Assembly: GCA_020205615.1 (NCBI GenBank)
Contig: CM035160.1
Location: forward strand, 2,970,937-3,034,936
DNA length: 64,000 nt
Direction: 5' to 3'
Origin: Panax quinquefolius
Lineage: Eukaryota > Streptophyta > Magnoliopsida > Apiales > Araliaceae
The notes beneath the pieces were generated by a model. That model saw only the letters and a list, made by a program, of their open reading frames with translations, did not search any database and was not told the origin of the DNA. Made by a program: the position numbers and the translations under genes. Shown one piece after another: positions 49,393 through 60,695 of this stretch (positions within the stretch are counted from its first letter, which is position 1; every line of letters begins with the position of its first letter).

Positions 49393-52300
49393 ACCTCCCT
49401 CCTTATGAAATTTCGTCCTCGAAATTAACGTCACGTATTACTGGTGTTTGAAAAGGTGAGGATACCTCGCTTTCATTTTCGTTTCCAACTCCCGTGTCAT
49501 TTCCTCAATAGCATGGTTTCTCCACAAAACTTTAACTTATGGTATAACCTCTCATACATAGGTCATGTTCTTCCTCTACAAAATCTTGACAGTACCTCCT
49601 CGTGACGTTAAGTCTTGGCTATCTCGTCCGGCTCTAACTCAACGACGTGGTTCGGTCGTAACATCGACACGTGAAAAAGCGTTATGAACACGCGTCATAC
49701 TTGGTGGTAAAACGAGTCTATAGCCACGGTTCCTATTCGATCGAGAATTTCAAATGGATTAATAAATCGAAGGTTTGAGCTTTCCTCACCTCACCGATTC
49801 TCGCTTTTAAAATAACAACTTCTTGCACCTCCTTCTTCAAATTCATTAGCTCGGTGTGTAGCTTGAAGCACTTTTAACTTTATCGATTAAAGTCGATTAT
49901 ACTCAGATATCATCACGCATCGTATATCATCACGTGGGTACCTAGAGTTTTCATCTCCATCTCTATTATTTGTATATTATCTGAAATTAGTCTTTGACAA
50001 CATCGTACTTCATCTTGTATACGATCTTCTACTCAACACGTCGCCTACCACGTTCGCTTTTCCAGGATGGCATGGTGAACATGTCTTTGAAATGAGTCTC
50101 TCTTGAGTTCTTCAAGCTCTTCCCACATTCCTTGCTCCATTCAATTTTGTATCTCTACGAAGTTAGCTACGTTAATGGAATAACGATTCGAGAATATCCT
50201 TCAACGTATCTCCGATAATAACCAACTAAGCCTAGAAAACTACGCATTTCGATTATCGAGCTTAGGTTGTTCTCAATGTATTTCTATATCCCAACCTTGG
50301 ATAGACGTCACAATGACACCTATCGATTTACTATCATACGAATATGGCGTCCCTTACAGAGAGTGGCTTGGGTGAATTCCACAAAGGAAGTCACAAGATA
50401 AAGGCTCATGTACCAAATTTATAGTTGAATTTTTAACTCCTCGAAGTTCAATAGAGCCATTCGATATGAGATTTTAGAAATGAGTTTTGTCTGGGGTTCA
50501 AAGTCGATACAAAATTTAATATCGTCTTTGGGAGTAAGCCAATAAATTCTTCAGAAATACGTCGGGAAAAATCAATAATAACAAGAATATTATTCAAATC
50601 GGCGTGTCTTTATTCAAATCCATAACATGGACTAAGAAAACTTGACATCAGTAATAAACGAATGACTTCATGGCTTGATATGAAAATGTTTGACTACAAT
50701 GGTTTGGATCATTGAGTTGAATAATGGGTTGCTTAGGAATATAAAAACTAACAACCTTACAAAAGCAATCAATTTTGGCGTGATGAGTAGTTAACCAATC
50801 AATCCCCAAAAGCAAGTATCTTTAAAGAGATAAGGTCAACGGTAAGGTAATGGTGCCAACTTGAATCAAACAAGATTTTTTAAACAACGGATGTAATGAA
50901 AGTTTCTCCTACTTGAGTCTCCATAAATAGGTCAAAGTCTAATTTCTCCGTAGTCAAGTTCAAACGTTGGTAAGTAGTAGAGAGGTAAAAGAATGGGTAG
51001 AGCCCATTATCTAGTAAGGTATAAACTTCGCAAGAATTTATAATTAACTAACCCGTGCTAACCGTTCGGGTTCCTCGTATTTTAATGGAAGTCACGACAA
51101 ACGCTTCTTCCGTGAATCGTTGACTTTGACTTTTCCGGGACATCCTTTTGAGTCACCGCCCCATTGACTAGGTTTCGATATCGCATAATCTCGAAAGCGA
51201 TATGTCCTTCTTTTCCACAATTATAGCATACCTTAAATCATTGTGGGCGGCCAATGATATGTCCTCTTTCCCAAGATTTGTAACATAATGATAGATGGTC
51301 TTTTCTCCTCCTTGGAACGGTTTGCCCTTTGGTGGCGCGTCTTCATATGGTCGTTGTTGAATCTCCTCTTTTTAAAATCTCCTCCCAACTCGCTTCTTCT
51401 ATTTTCATGGCCACGATTACCACCCGAGTGGTTACCGCTTTGTCAGTATTCTTCTTTCTCCACTTTGGTTATCGTTATTACGATGGATCGCTATCTTTGG
51501 TATGATCTGGTTATGGTCCCTCGGTTGAACGTACTCGTTATCTCGCTTCTAACAATCGAGCCACATTTACAACATCCGAATAGAGAGAAAATTTATGAGA
51601 AATGAGATCTTGACGTATCGCTGTTTCAAACCTCTCGTAAAACATCTGCGTATATACGTTCCTCATTCTCCACCAAATGAGGGCAAACACGGATAACTCC
51701 GCAAACTTCCGCCTCGTCTTTGGGACACCGCCATGTTATTACGCTTTCTAGTCTAATAAACTCCACTTCCTTCATATAGTGAATACTTTCGTGGAAGTAC
51801 TTGTCATTGAAGCTGCTTCAAACGCGTCTACGTATACGTCTTGAGTGCGGTGAATGGGTACGCTTCATGATTCCCACCGATGAATCGCTTTCGCCACGGA
51901 ACATAAAAGTAGCGAATGGAACTTTACGTTTTCGCGCATAAATCAAGACATCGAATATCTTGGTAATTTGCTTGACCCATGTTTCCGCCATGATCGGATC
52001 GCTTTCCCCAGTGCGGTGGTCCCAACTCTTTGGCTGCTTGCCATTTGTGACCACCCGTGAATCGCTATCATCTCCTCCGTATTTTGAACACGAGTCTCCT
52101 CGTCGATTTTGCATGAACTGCAAAAAGCTTCTAAACATCCCCTCGTTCATCATCTCGCTTTCGGTGGTGTTATTCATGGGAGGTACATTGCCCCACTGTT
52201 GCAGCGTTCTCCTCGTTGGTGAAAGTCAGCATCTCCACGGTCTCATTTACTCCCATTGTTAATATTCTCACGACATTCTCAAATCATCATAAAATAAGGG

Positions 52301-52458
52301 TTAATTAAGGAAATCGATCACCTAATATCCCTATATCTTGACCTAACTAACAAATAAGCTTAGGTAGGACACCTTAGCGAAGGATTTACTCGTCTCTCCC
52401 TCCTAGTTCTATTCCAGATCTCCGCTGGAGATCATATCCCTAAGCTCGATACCAAACC
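49393..52458 (-). pseudogene. Remnants of gag-pol in the nested gypsy element
   Basis: From the 5' LTR side: a gag fragment at 52177-51818 (MNNTTESEMMNEGM, then TWVKQITKIFDVL and KVPFATFMFRGES), a zinc knuckle CYNCGKEGHIAFE near 51190-51230, and an RT/RNase H boundary fragment near 50290-50185 ([21 protein letters not shown]). The last bases before the 3' LTR (TTCGAGGACGAAATTTCATAAGGAGGGAGG, minus, in two steps) are the usual end of pol in this kind of element. Between these are stops and large deletions. It is non-functional. Confidence 0.8.
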
Positions 52459-55173
52459 TGTGGCGACCCCAAAATAGGTCCATTCCATCCAACCCATTCT
52501 CGAGTCGCCAAATACATGGTATAGAAACAACTACAACTTTATTATCACAACAATAAAATCGTGAGTTTAAATACAAATATTATCTTCTGCATAATATTTA
52601 TACTCAAATAAATCCTCATCACATTTATTGATACATTATTTTACAATAATGGTGAGACTACTAAACAACTCTCTCTAGAACCTTCATTCCATACCCGACT
52701 AGTACTCATTACATTCTCGCCTCACGAGAAGAAAAATGGAACAACAAGGAAAAGGGTGAGCTCAACTAGCCCAAGAAAGAATGTTATGACTAAGATAATA
52801 TACAACAAATTATCGTTAGTCTCAATGAGGAAAAATCGATAGAATACAATAGACAACAAGTTTCGGATCAATATTCGCAGTGAAATAATAATTCATAGAA
52901 GAGTTACGTAGAGAATGAAATCTACTATAATCTATGAATTTAACGATCCATCATCAATATTTTATCCTGTAACATCAATCAATATTCATCTCAAATCAAA
53001 TATTCATCTTTGACTACTGTGCCAAAGATATTCATCGATCGGTCGTATTCATCTCAACACTGTTCATCTTTGCACTACATGTGCCAAAGATATTCATCGA
53101 TCGGTCGTATTCATTTAAACACCGCTTCATCTTTGCACTACTGAGCCAAGATATTCTTCAGAAATCATTCATCTTTGCACTACTGTGCCAAAGATATTCA
53201 ATAATATCATCATTTAAGAATGAAGATGATGAAAAATATTTTTAAAGAAAGCGAATCCGGTGAAACAAAATGACAAGGATTAAGGATTAAGGATTCGTAC
53301 TTTGTTTTATCCGTGTCCAACAATACCTCAAAAATAATCATAGTGGTGTAAAATTCAAGAATGATCAAAACATGGATCTACAATCAAAAGCTAGTATCCA
53401 AAATAGATATTTTGACTAAAAGAAGAAATTTTCATTTTAAATTGAATAAAGGTAAAGTATTCGTGAATAGTGCAGATATCGTGAATAGTCTTCAGATATC
53501 GTGAATAGTCTTGGTCAGTATCGTGAATAGTAACTTCGACACCCAAAGATAGAAATTCCACAAAAACATCTTCACGCAACCTTGAATAGTACTCGTGAAT
53601 AGTAACTTCGTGAATAGTAACTCATGAATAGTAACTTCGTGAATAGTAACTCATGAATAGTAACCTCGACATAAAAAAGTTCCAAATTTGATAAAAAGTA
53701 CCAACCAATATTTCAAAGATAATGATATCAAGAATTAATATCATTTGAGAAGAAAATAACATCCCTTACCTCAAAGAATCAAGATTTCTAAGGAAGGAAA
53801 GGTCGGAAGTGATCTTTGAATGAAACTTGTCTTGAACAATGAACTCTCAAAGTATCTAAATACTCACAAAATACGCTCAATAATATAGAGAGAGAAAGAG
53901 AAAACTTTGTTTACGGTGTGATTTTCAATTCTAACTTAGCCCTCTATTTATAGGAAAATGTTAGCCGTAAAAGCGAGACTTGACTGCTTTACGATGGCTT
54001 TACACTCGCTACTATTGCCACCCACCACATTTGAAATAAAATTCAAGCACATTTTTCACCAACCACAAGTGGGGCCCACTCAATTCTAGAATTTTCCACC
54101 AAAATCAATTATAAACCTAATTTCCGAATCCGACACCTCTTAAAATTCACAACAAATCATTCGTGCATTTTAACGGTTCAAAATTTGTGGACATATACTC
54201 AACTTATGTATGTATAATATATCCAAAAATTACAACGATCCAACGGTCGGATTAAAAAATTATAACCCCGTAATATATCTCAAAACCCTTGATTTGATTT
54301 TTAATACCTCCAATCCGATAAAATAATCGATAAAACACCTCAACATTAATTCCTTCATTAATAACCACATAAATAAATCCATCATTTATATTCATATAAA
54401 ATAAATATTTCCTTATCATATGAATCAATAATTAATTATTCACAAATAATATTACAGAATCACAATTATAATAACCAGTAGTTCCTGGAAAGAGGGGCTT
54501 TCCAATAAGGATCTCTCCTTCTTGGTGGCCTTGATTAGGTGACCAAACCTCTCCTTGAAGCGAGAACTTTTCTAGACATTGCCAATAATGTTATCTAATA
54601 ATATTATTCAAATAATATGAATTATTGATCCGATAATGGGAAATCTTGTGCGTTGACAATTATTGAACAACAATAATATAAAATATCAACGCAAGCAATT
54701 ATTGAATCAATAAAATAAAATATTGAGCGATAACTATTGTGAAAATTATTGAGTAGTGCCATCTTACGTAAGGATCGATAATTCAACAATTTGTGCAATA
54801 CTGGTGTGCTTCTTTGTGCAACCACGCGACATCGTATTTTAACCACGGGTATTCAACGATCTTAACTTGAGAACAACTACGCCGTTATTTATAACCACCC
54901 AAACTTTATCGTTTTCCTCATCCAATCGCTTCAGTTATGGGCCCACACATGTCGCTACCGTCAGTAAATACGAATATTCCCGACAGCGATTGAATATTCC
55001 ACGACCAAACGAATATTCCAAACAACAATGAATATTTAATAACCACTTGCTTATTTTGAAATATTTGCGTATTTAACCCTTAACTATCCACATTAATCAA
55101 ATCAACCCTTACTATTTCAAGATAATAAATAAAGGAAATTCCTTTTTATTTAAAAAAATTTCGGGGTCTTACA
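52459..55173 (-). repeat. 5' LTR of the nested gypsy element (copy C)
   Basis: Homologous to copy B over its length with many small clustered differences. The TATA box is at 53945-53952. It has the richest GTGAATAGT array (about 53461-53670). Confidence 0.93.
53461..53670. repeat. GTGAATAGT repeat array in LTR copy C
   Basis: Seven exact GTGAATAGT and three near copies (TTGAATAGT or ATGAATAGT) occur within about 210 bp, mostly as CGTGAATAGTAACTTCGTGA-type tandem units of about 15 bp. The other LTR copies have fewer units at the same place (about 3350-3420, 47720-47890, 62500-62680), so the array varies in length. Confidence 0.85.
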
Positions 55174-55178
55174 TGACA

Positions 55179-57960
55179 TCAAGTTGATAAATAGGCCACT
55201 AATTCTTAGCTGCAACTGAGATAACCAACCTGATTGTGTCAAGCCTCGCAACTGGAGCAAACACCTCTTTATAATCAATCCCATATTCTTATTTGTAGCC
55301 TTTAACCACCAGTCGTGCCTCGTATTTATTCACCTCACCATCTGCATTGAGCTTCGTCTTATAAACCCATTTAACTCCAACAGACTTCTGCCCCTTGGGA
55401 AGATCTGTCAATTCGCAAGTGTTGTTCTTCTCAATTGTCTTGTTCCCACGTCTTCAGCCGTCGATTAACATGTCACTGGCCGGCCCCGCCTTTGACCTCT
55501 ACGCCCAAAGTGACTCCTGACTTTGAAGACCGTAATGATTGGGTGGCTTGCTATTTAACACTCTCTTTCATTCCATGGTGAGAGTAGACTGGGAAGGATC
55601 TCTTCGTCTATAGCTCTCTGCCACTTTAATTGCTTAATTGCTTCTTGGAAAGAAACAAGATCACATACCATAAAAAGAGCAAAATGGACAAGTGGATCAT
55701 CATCTCGATTAATTTTACTAACCTCGTAATCTTGCATCCATGCTGGCCTTCGTCTTGTGCGTTGGAGTCTAGATTCATGCATCTTCCTCATCTCCTTGTG
55801 AATTTGGTGTGAGACCAGGTGATGAGCTTGTGATAATAGAGGTTGATAAAGGCCGACTTACTTCTTCTTTAGGTTTACCATCACTCACTAGTGAAATGTG
55901 CTCTACGGGGCTATTAACAGACTACTTCCATGTCTTTCTTTCATCAAATTTCACATCTTAACTAATGATTTTTTTTTTGTTATTGGATTGTAAAGCCTGT
56001 AAGCTTTCAAGTGTTCACTGACACCAAGAAATATACATTTCTCTTTTTTATTATCATGCTTCTTCCTCTTCTCATCAGGCACATGAACAAAAGCTATACA
56101 ACCAGATTTTTTGAAATAGTTCACAGTTTTACTTTCCTTCCAGGCTTTTTCGGGTGTATGTTCTTCATTGTCAATGTTGGGTTCTATTCAAAATGTGAAT
56201 GCTCTAGTTGACAGCTTCTAACCAAAAGCATTTGGGAATGGCTTTTGTGGGTATCATACTCCAAACCATGTTCAAAATTGTGTGATTCTTCCTTTCGCAT
56301 ACCCTATTCTGTTGTGGTGTGTAAACTGCAGGCAATTGCCTTCAGATGCCATTCATCTCACAAAAGTTGGAAAATTCTTGTGAGTTGAATTCACCTCCAT
56401 GGTATGTTCGCAACACCTTGATTACTCTACCATCCTTATTCTCAATCAAGGCTTTGAAACTTTTAAATGCTACAAAAGCTTCTGATTTTGCTTGCAAGAA
56501 ATATACCCAGGTCTTCTGACTATAGTCATCAATTAAGCTGATAAAATACCTTTTGTTACCATTCGAAGTTGGACTTATGGGCCCACATATGTCTGAATGA
56601 ACCAACTCCGGTGGTTGTTAATTTCTCCATATTTTTCCTATTGGGAATTGATCACGTTGTTGCTTGCCAATAACACATTCTTCACAAACTTGTGATGGAG
56701 GAGTAATTTGTGGAATCCCTGTCACCATTCTTCTTTGTTGCAAAGTCTTCAACCCATTAAAGTTGAGATGCCCATATTGAAGGTGCTAGATTCAAGTTTG
56801 AGGATTCGGATCATCATCTACAATGATAATTGGAAACATCTGGTTCGTTGTCATGTGAACACCAGCAATAACCCCTCTTTCTGAATCTTTGACAAGGCAT
56901 GTTCCACTTTTGATGGTGATCTCATACCCCTTCTCTTAAAGTTGACCCAATCTAATCAAGTTACATTTCAAATATGGAACATAAAACACACTAGAGATTC
57001 TTTTAACATCATTTTTCATACGAACATTGACACTTCCTGAGTCTAAATACCACAAATTATTAGACTTTTCTTCCTTGTTATGACATGCCATCAATATGGT
57101 TGTTTCTTCTTCTATCTCAGTATAATTTGATATCTCTCCCTGACCTCTAAACAAATTGGGACATTCTGAGCTATAATGGCCATACCTGTGGCAATTGAAG
57201 CATTCAATATGGGATTTGTCAAACCTTTGATCCTTGACCACCCTCTACCTCTGGAATAAAAATTGAATTCATCTCTTCTTTGACCACGTCCTACACCCTC
57301 AAAAGCAACTGGAGTGTTGAGGAGACCTCCAAAGCTTGCTCTTCTGTTGTGGCCCCTTGATTAATTCTCTGCTCATGAACCAACACTGAACTTTGCAGCT
57401 CATCAATAGAAACTTTATCAATGTCATTTGATTCCTCAATCGAACAAACTACGTCGAAGAATTTTTTCAACATCTTCTAGTTTTTCACCATGGATCCGCA
57501 TATTGTTTGCAATCGCCATCGTCTTTGCAAAATAGTCGGTGACCGACTCTCCCATCTTCATCTGAAGAGTCTTAAAATCTCTTCAAAGGGCTTGAAGCTG
57601 TGCACACTTCACTCTTGTTGTCCCTTGACACTTCTTTTTCATTGAATCCCAAATTTGCTTGTTGGTCTCCTTCTGAAGAATGGTCTCTAAGATTGTATGA
57701 TACTATGATCAATAGCTTGGAACAGATAGTTCTTCACCTTGAGATCCTTCAATTTTTGTTTCTCCTGTTGCTTCTCATGAGCAGCTGTTAACATGGATTC
57801 TTCTAGATAAACTGTGACACCATCTTCAACCGATGACTAATAATACTCTTTTGATCGCAAAAAATTCTCCATCAACATGCTTCAATGATCATAGTGACCA
57901 CCGAAGCAAGGAATTGCTGGTTGCACATAGTTGTTATTGTCAATTGCCATGACCACTTGC
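55179..57960 (-). pseudogene. Copia gag-pol, 5' half: gag, protease, integrase, start of RT
   Basis: Minus strand, from the 5' LTR side: gag start MAIDNNNYVQPAIPCFGGHY near 57950, then a zinc knuckle CFNCHRYGHYSSEC (57166-57207), a protease motif WYLDSGS (about 57052-57072), and integrase parts (HLQYGHLNFNGLKTLQ, CEECVIGKQQRDQFP, VHSDICGPISPTSNGNKRYF, DYSQKTWVYFLQ, YTPQQNRVCERKN). RT begins EYGIDYKEVFAPVARLDTIR near 55280 and stops at the nested gypsy element. After DSGS about 60 residues usual for the family are missing. Many in-frame stops and shifts are present. Confidence 0.9.
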
Positions 57961-59242
57961 TATTGCAAGAAAGTTGTTGCTTCAATCTACCTCAGGCCCA
58001 GTGGGGGCTCTGATACCACAATGTTGAAATATCTAAGAACAATGAATAATGAATAATATGATTGAAAACTTTATTACTTCACTGAAGAACTTTCAGTTAC
58101 ATATATAATAGTCCATATGAACCACTTTGACTCAAACTAAGGAGATAAAACAACAACAAATCTATCCACTATAACTGAGCAACATAAACTTCTAGGACTC
58201 CTAAAGACTTGGTCAATAGCAGTAAATCCCAGATGAATAGGACTTGCAACTATGACTTATTCAATACAGAAAATTACAATTAAACTCCAACAAACGAGTC
58301 ACTTTTGAGATGAATTTGATCAAGTTGCAATTGAGAGGGATGAGCCTATAAAGGTTTCAGTGAGAAGATAACCAATTGACTGAAGTTGAGGGCAGTAATT
58401 ATGGAAATGGAGAATGCGTTGAAGAATCTCACAAACTGGTTGGAAAGATGAAGGAGCAAGAGTGGAATTTGACTGAACAAAAGAAAGAATAGGGAAGCCA
58501 CCGGACAAATATGAAAGTGGTCTTAGCTTGGGTAGAGAATAAGCTTGCGGAGACTCGAAAAACATTTGATGATATGATGCTAAAGCAGGATTAGCAAACA
58601 CTAAGCTAAATATTATATATAAAATATTGATGAACACTCTAATTTTGGGTTTTAGGTCTAAAGATAAAAGTAAGTTTGTCTAGCAAATGAAGGTCGGAGA
58701 AGAGTTGAAAATATGTGGCAGAATTGTAAGCAATCAAGAATGTTTTGCACGGTAGGGAGAGTGCAGTAGAAGACATGAAGTGGCCGCTAAAGTTCTTGCA
58801 GCATTTTGAACCAGCGCATAAGAGGAGCTTTTGGACTTTGTTTACCTCTTACACTCTTCAACAACAATTTCCACTGCAGTTTCAGTTGCATATGTTGCTT
58901 GCAGTCACTAACTGATTTTCTTAGGACTGGGTCTTTTTTGTTTGGTAAATTTGAAGTTGGTTTTAGGGCTACCATATCTCAAGTTTTAACATTGTTGGCA
59001 AAATGAAGCCATTTAGGTTATTTATCAAATAAATAATAATTAATGATTTGACATAATTTTAACTGTTCTAAATTATCAAGCCTACACCTTACACTGGTCA
59101 AATCTTATTGTTTATTTTATTTTATTAAATGATTTTTTTGACCATATTTGTGTCATTTAAATGTATTTAGTGTTGCATTTCGGTTTCCATTCTAGAAGCC
59201 GAACTTGTATTAGCGTGTATGCTTATTAGTGTTTTTGAAGTT

Positions 59243-59420
59243 GCCAACTCATGGTTCCCACTTCCCAAAGGTTGTTCTGGCCTTGTTTACATGGAAATAT
59301 TATAGCACTATCATGTCAACGGGGGCACTGTTGTAAAATGCCAACTCATCGTTCCCGAAGGTAGTTATGGCCTTATTTACATGGAAATATTATATCACTG
59401 TCATGTCAACGTGGATTGTA
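59243..59420. repeat. About 95-bp tandem duplication in RPL37 intron 2
   Basis: GCCAACTCATGGTTCCC...TTTACATGGAAATATTAT...CACTATCATGTCAACG at about 59243-59320 is repeated as GCCAACTCATCGTTCCC...TTTACATGGAAATATTAT...CACTGTCATGTCAACG at about 59340-59412. Confidence 0.85.
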
Positions 59421-60073
59421 TTCCATGATTCCAAAAAGAATATGCATGAATTGTTTTGTCCGTAAACCCACCATGGCGCTGTATTCCTATGCGAACATTG
59501 TTGCATGACCAGGCTTAGGTTAGTAGTCACTAGTCATCATATTATTATGCAATTTAATTGAGTCATACATTTGCTCGGATTATGATGAGGATTGTATCTC
59601 ATTTTGCTCCAACTGTTACAGAATTTGTGTATACCAGTTGTCATCTGGCGTACTATTTATATCTGTAGGCTTCTTGTTAAAAATCTGAATGATACGAGAA
59701 ATGGTTTGGTCATCTTTCGGTTAATATCGGGTGTTTCTTCGTGATGCGTTTTTTCCTTAGTTGTCATAAAGACCATTGAGAACTATTTTTTATTTGCTTT
59801 GTAGGACTTGTGTGATTAATTTGCTAGTATTATGGAAATAATGTAGTATGCTGTGATTATTTGCCAGTAGTATAAAAATAATGTAGTATGTTGCATGGGA
59901 GAGCAAGGGTTGCATTATTGTGGTGTGCCAACCATTTAGGCATGTGATGGCCATATTTTTAATGGGGAAGGATAAATAGCACTATACATCAACATTGTTA
60001 TTATTGTGCTTTTGTATTTAATGGTGTCAAATCAAAGAAATAGAATAAAATCATTAATCTTCAATGGTGTCTC

Positions 60074-60227
60074 AGACGGATTCGGTTAGTATGAAGTTTT
60101 TTTTTGGTAAGTTGGTCAATTGACAAATAGAATACTGACACACGTACAACCTCACCTGCGTGTCAGTATTCTATTGGTCAATTGACCAACTTACCTCAAA
60201 ATAAACTTTATACTAACCACTCTCGTC
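60074..60227. mobile_element. Near-perfect foldback (MITE-like)
   Basis: The left arm GACGGATTCGGTTAGTAT..GGTAAGTTGGTCAATTGACAAATAGAATACTGACACACG is mirrored by the right arm ending ACTAACCACTCTCGTC; each arm is about 70 bp and the loop about 12 bp. TCA flanks both sides (60071-60073 region and 60228-60230), a possible 3-bp target duplication. It lies 130 bp before RPL37 exon 3. Confidence 0.75.
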
Positions 60228-60463
60228 TCAGGCAGAGGCATATTTATTACCTCTCATATTTTGTTTGTTCTATGCTAGTTAAGAATCACCTCATATGTTT
60301 TCCTGTTATATTCTTGTTATTTTTCATTTAGTGTTGTTATTTTAATTATTTAATAAACCAGATAACTGGGGGCTGAAGGCTATTAGGAGAAAGACTAGTG
60401 GAACAGGGAGGATGAGATACCTTGGTAATGTTCCCAGAAGATTCAAAAGCAACTTCAGAGAAG

Positions 60464-60695
60464 GTATTTAGAGTATATTTGTTTGATAATGACTTCATAT
60501 TGTATAATGTATATATATATGGAGGAGGATCTAATTCCGAACCTTTTTAATAAAGAAATAGTATAATATTCACAAATTCAATCTATTAATTATGAAATTC
60601 ATGGCTTATGCTTTAACTAGGAAATTTCAGCCAAAATCTAATACCTAATTAAATGTTGACGTATGTAAATAGAAAGAAATTAAAAAGTGATCATA
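60464..60695 (+). other. Start of RPL37 intron 3
   Basis: Begins with donor GTATTT. AT-rich, with a TA run near 60510, and no coding signal. The final eL37 exon is not found between here and 64000. Confidence 0.6.

Larger units (their letters stand above)
46732..55173 (-). mobile_element. Ty3-gypsy retrotransposon nested in the copia RT, internal region shrunken
   Basis: The 3' LTR is 46732-49392 (2661 bp) and the 5' LTR is 52459-55173 (2715 bp), minus orientation, beginning TGTAAGACCCC and ending in CA. The 5-bp TSD TGACA is perfect (46727-46731 and 55174-55178). The PBS TGGTATCGAGC (52444-52454, minus) is an initiator-Met-type site lacking one base. The polypurine tract AAGGAGGGAGG sits beside the 3' LTR at about 49393-49405. 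The interior is only about 3.07 kb, so most of pol is deleted. The insertion splits the copia codons between QLDV and KSAFLHG. Confidence 0.95.
45194..58292 (-). mobile_element. Ty1-copia retrotransposon in RPL37 intron 2, split by a nested gypsy element
   Basis: The 3' LTR is 45194-45461 (268 bp) and the 5' LTR is 58022-58292 (271 bp); on the minus strand each starts TGTT and ends CAACA. They differ at about 18 positions, roughly 93 percent identical by eye. The 5-bp TSD AACGA is perfect (45189-45193 and 58293-58297). The PBS TGGTATCAGAGCCCCC (58003-58018, minus) matches the initiator-Met tRNA type. The purine tract GGAGGGAAA lies next to the 3' LTR at 45462-45470. The 8.4-kb gypsy element at 46732-55173 interrupts its RT. 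Without the nested part the copia element is about 4.65 kb. Confidence 0.95.
58298..60361 (+). other. Right part of RPL37 intron 2
   Basis: Sequence between the copia TSD and the exon 3 acceptor (AAACCAG at 60355-60361). It includes a tandem duplication near 59243-59420 and a long foldback at 60074-60227. The first 600 bp are purine-rich and faintly coding-like (for example AVIMEMENALKNLTNWLER near 58390) but carry many stops; I do not recognise a gene. Confidence 0.55.
39232..60463 (+). pseudogene. RPL37: Ribosomal protein eL37 gene dismembered by nested retrotransposons (last exon not in window)
   Basis: eL37 is a small zinc-binding protein of the large ribosomal subunit. Coding pieces: exon 1 is ATG alone at 39232-39234 (donor GTAAGA); exon 2 is 39324-39411 plus 44758-44814; exon 3 is 60362-60463. 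They read [27 protein letters not shown], then after the gypsy element HLQKSRCAACGFPASRIRK, then [20 protein letters not shown] and [15 protein letters not shown], ending at donor GTATTT. The four zinc Cys (CQRC and CAAC) are present. Phases agree at every junction, and AGT TTT C continues exactly into AC CTC CAG if the gypsy element and one TSD copy are removed. A short final exon is expected but is not seen before 64000. The AG at 39322-39323 gives an N-terminus MGKAGKGTG, three residues longer than the usual MGKGTG. A 5.3-kb insertion in the coding exon should abolish function; other eL37 genes presumably exist in the genome. Confidence 0.9.

Noticed and set aside
53000..53670. CRISPR-like array
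   Set aside because: Units are short, variable and contiguous, lie in a plant LTR, and are shared by all LTR copies; there are no spacers and no cas genes.
58320..58637. Minus-strand ORF in RPL37 intron 2
   Set aside because: It shows no family motif and low-complexity content; neither strand gives a sustained homologous reading, so I left it as intron sequence.
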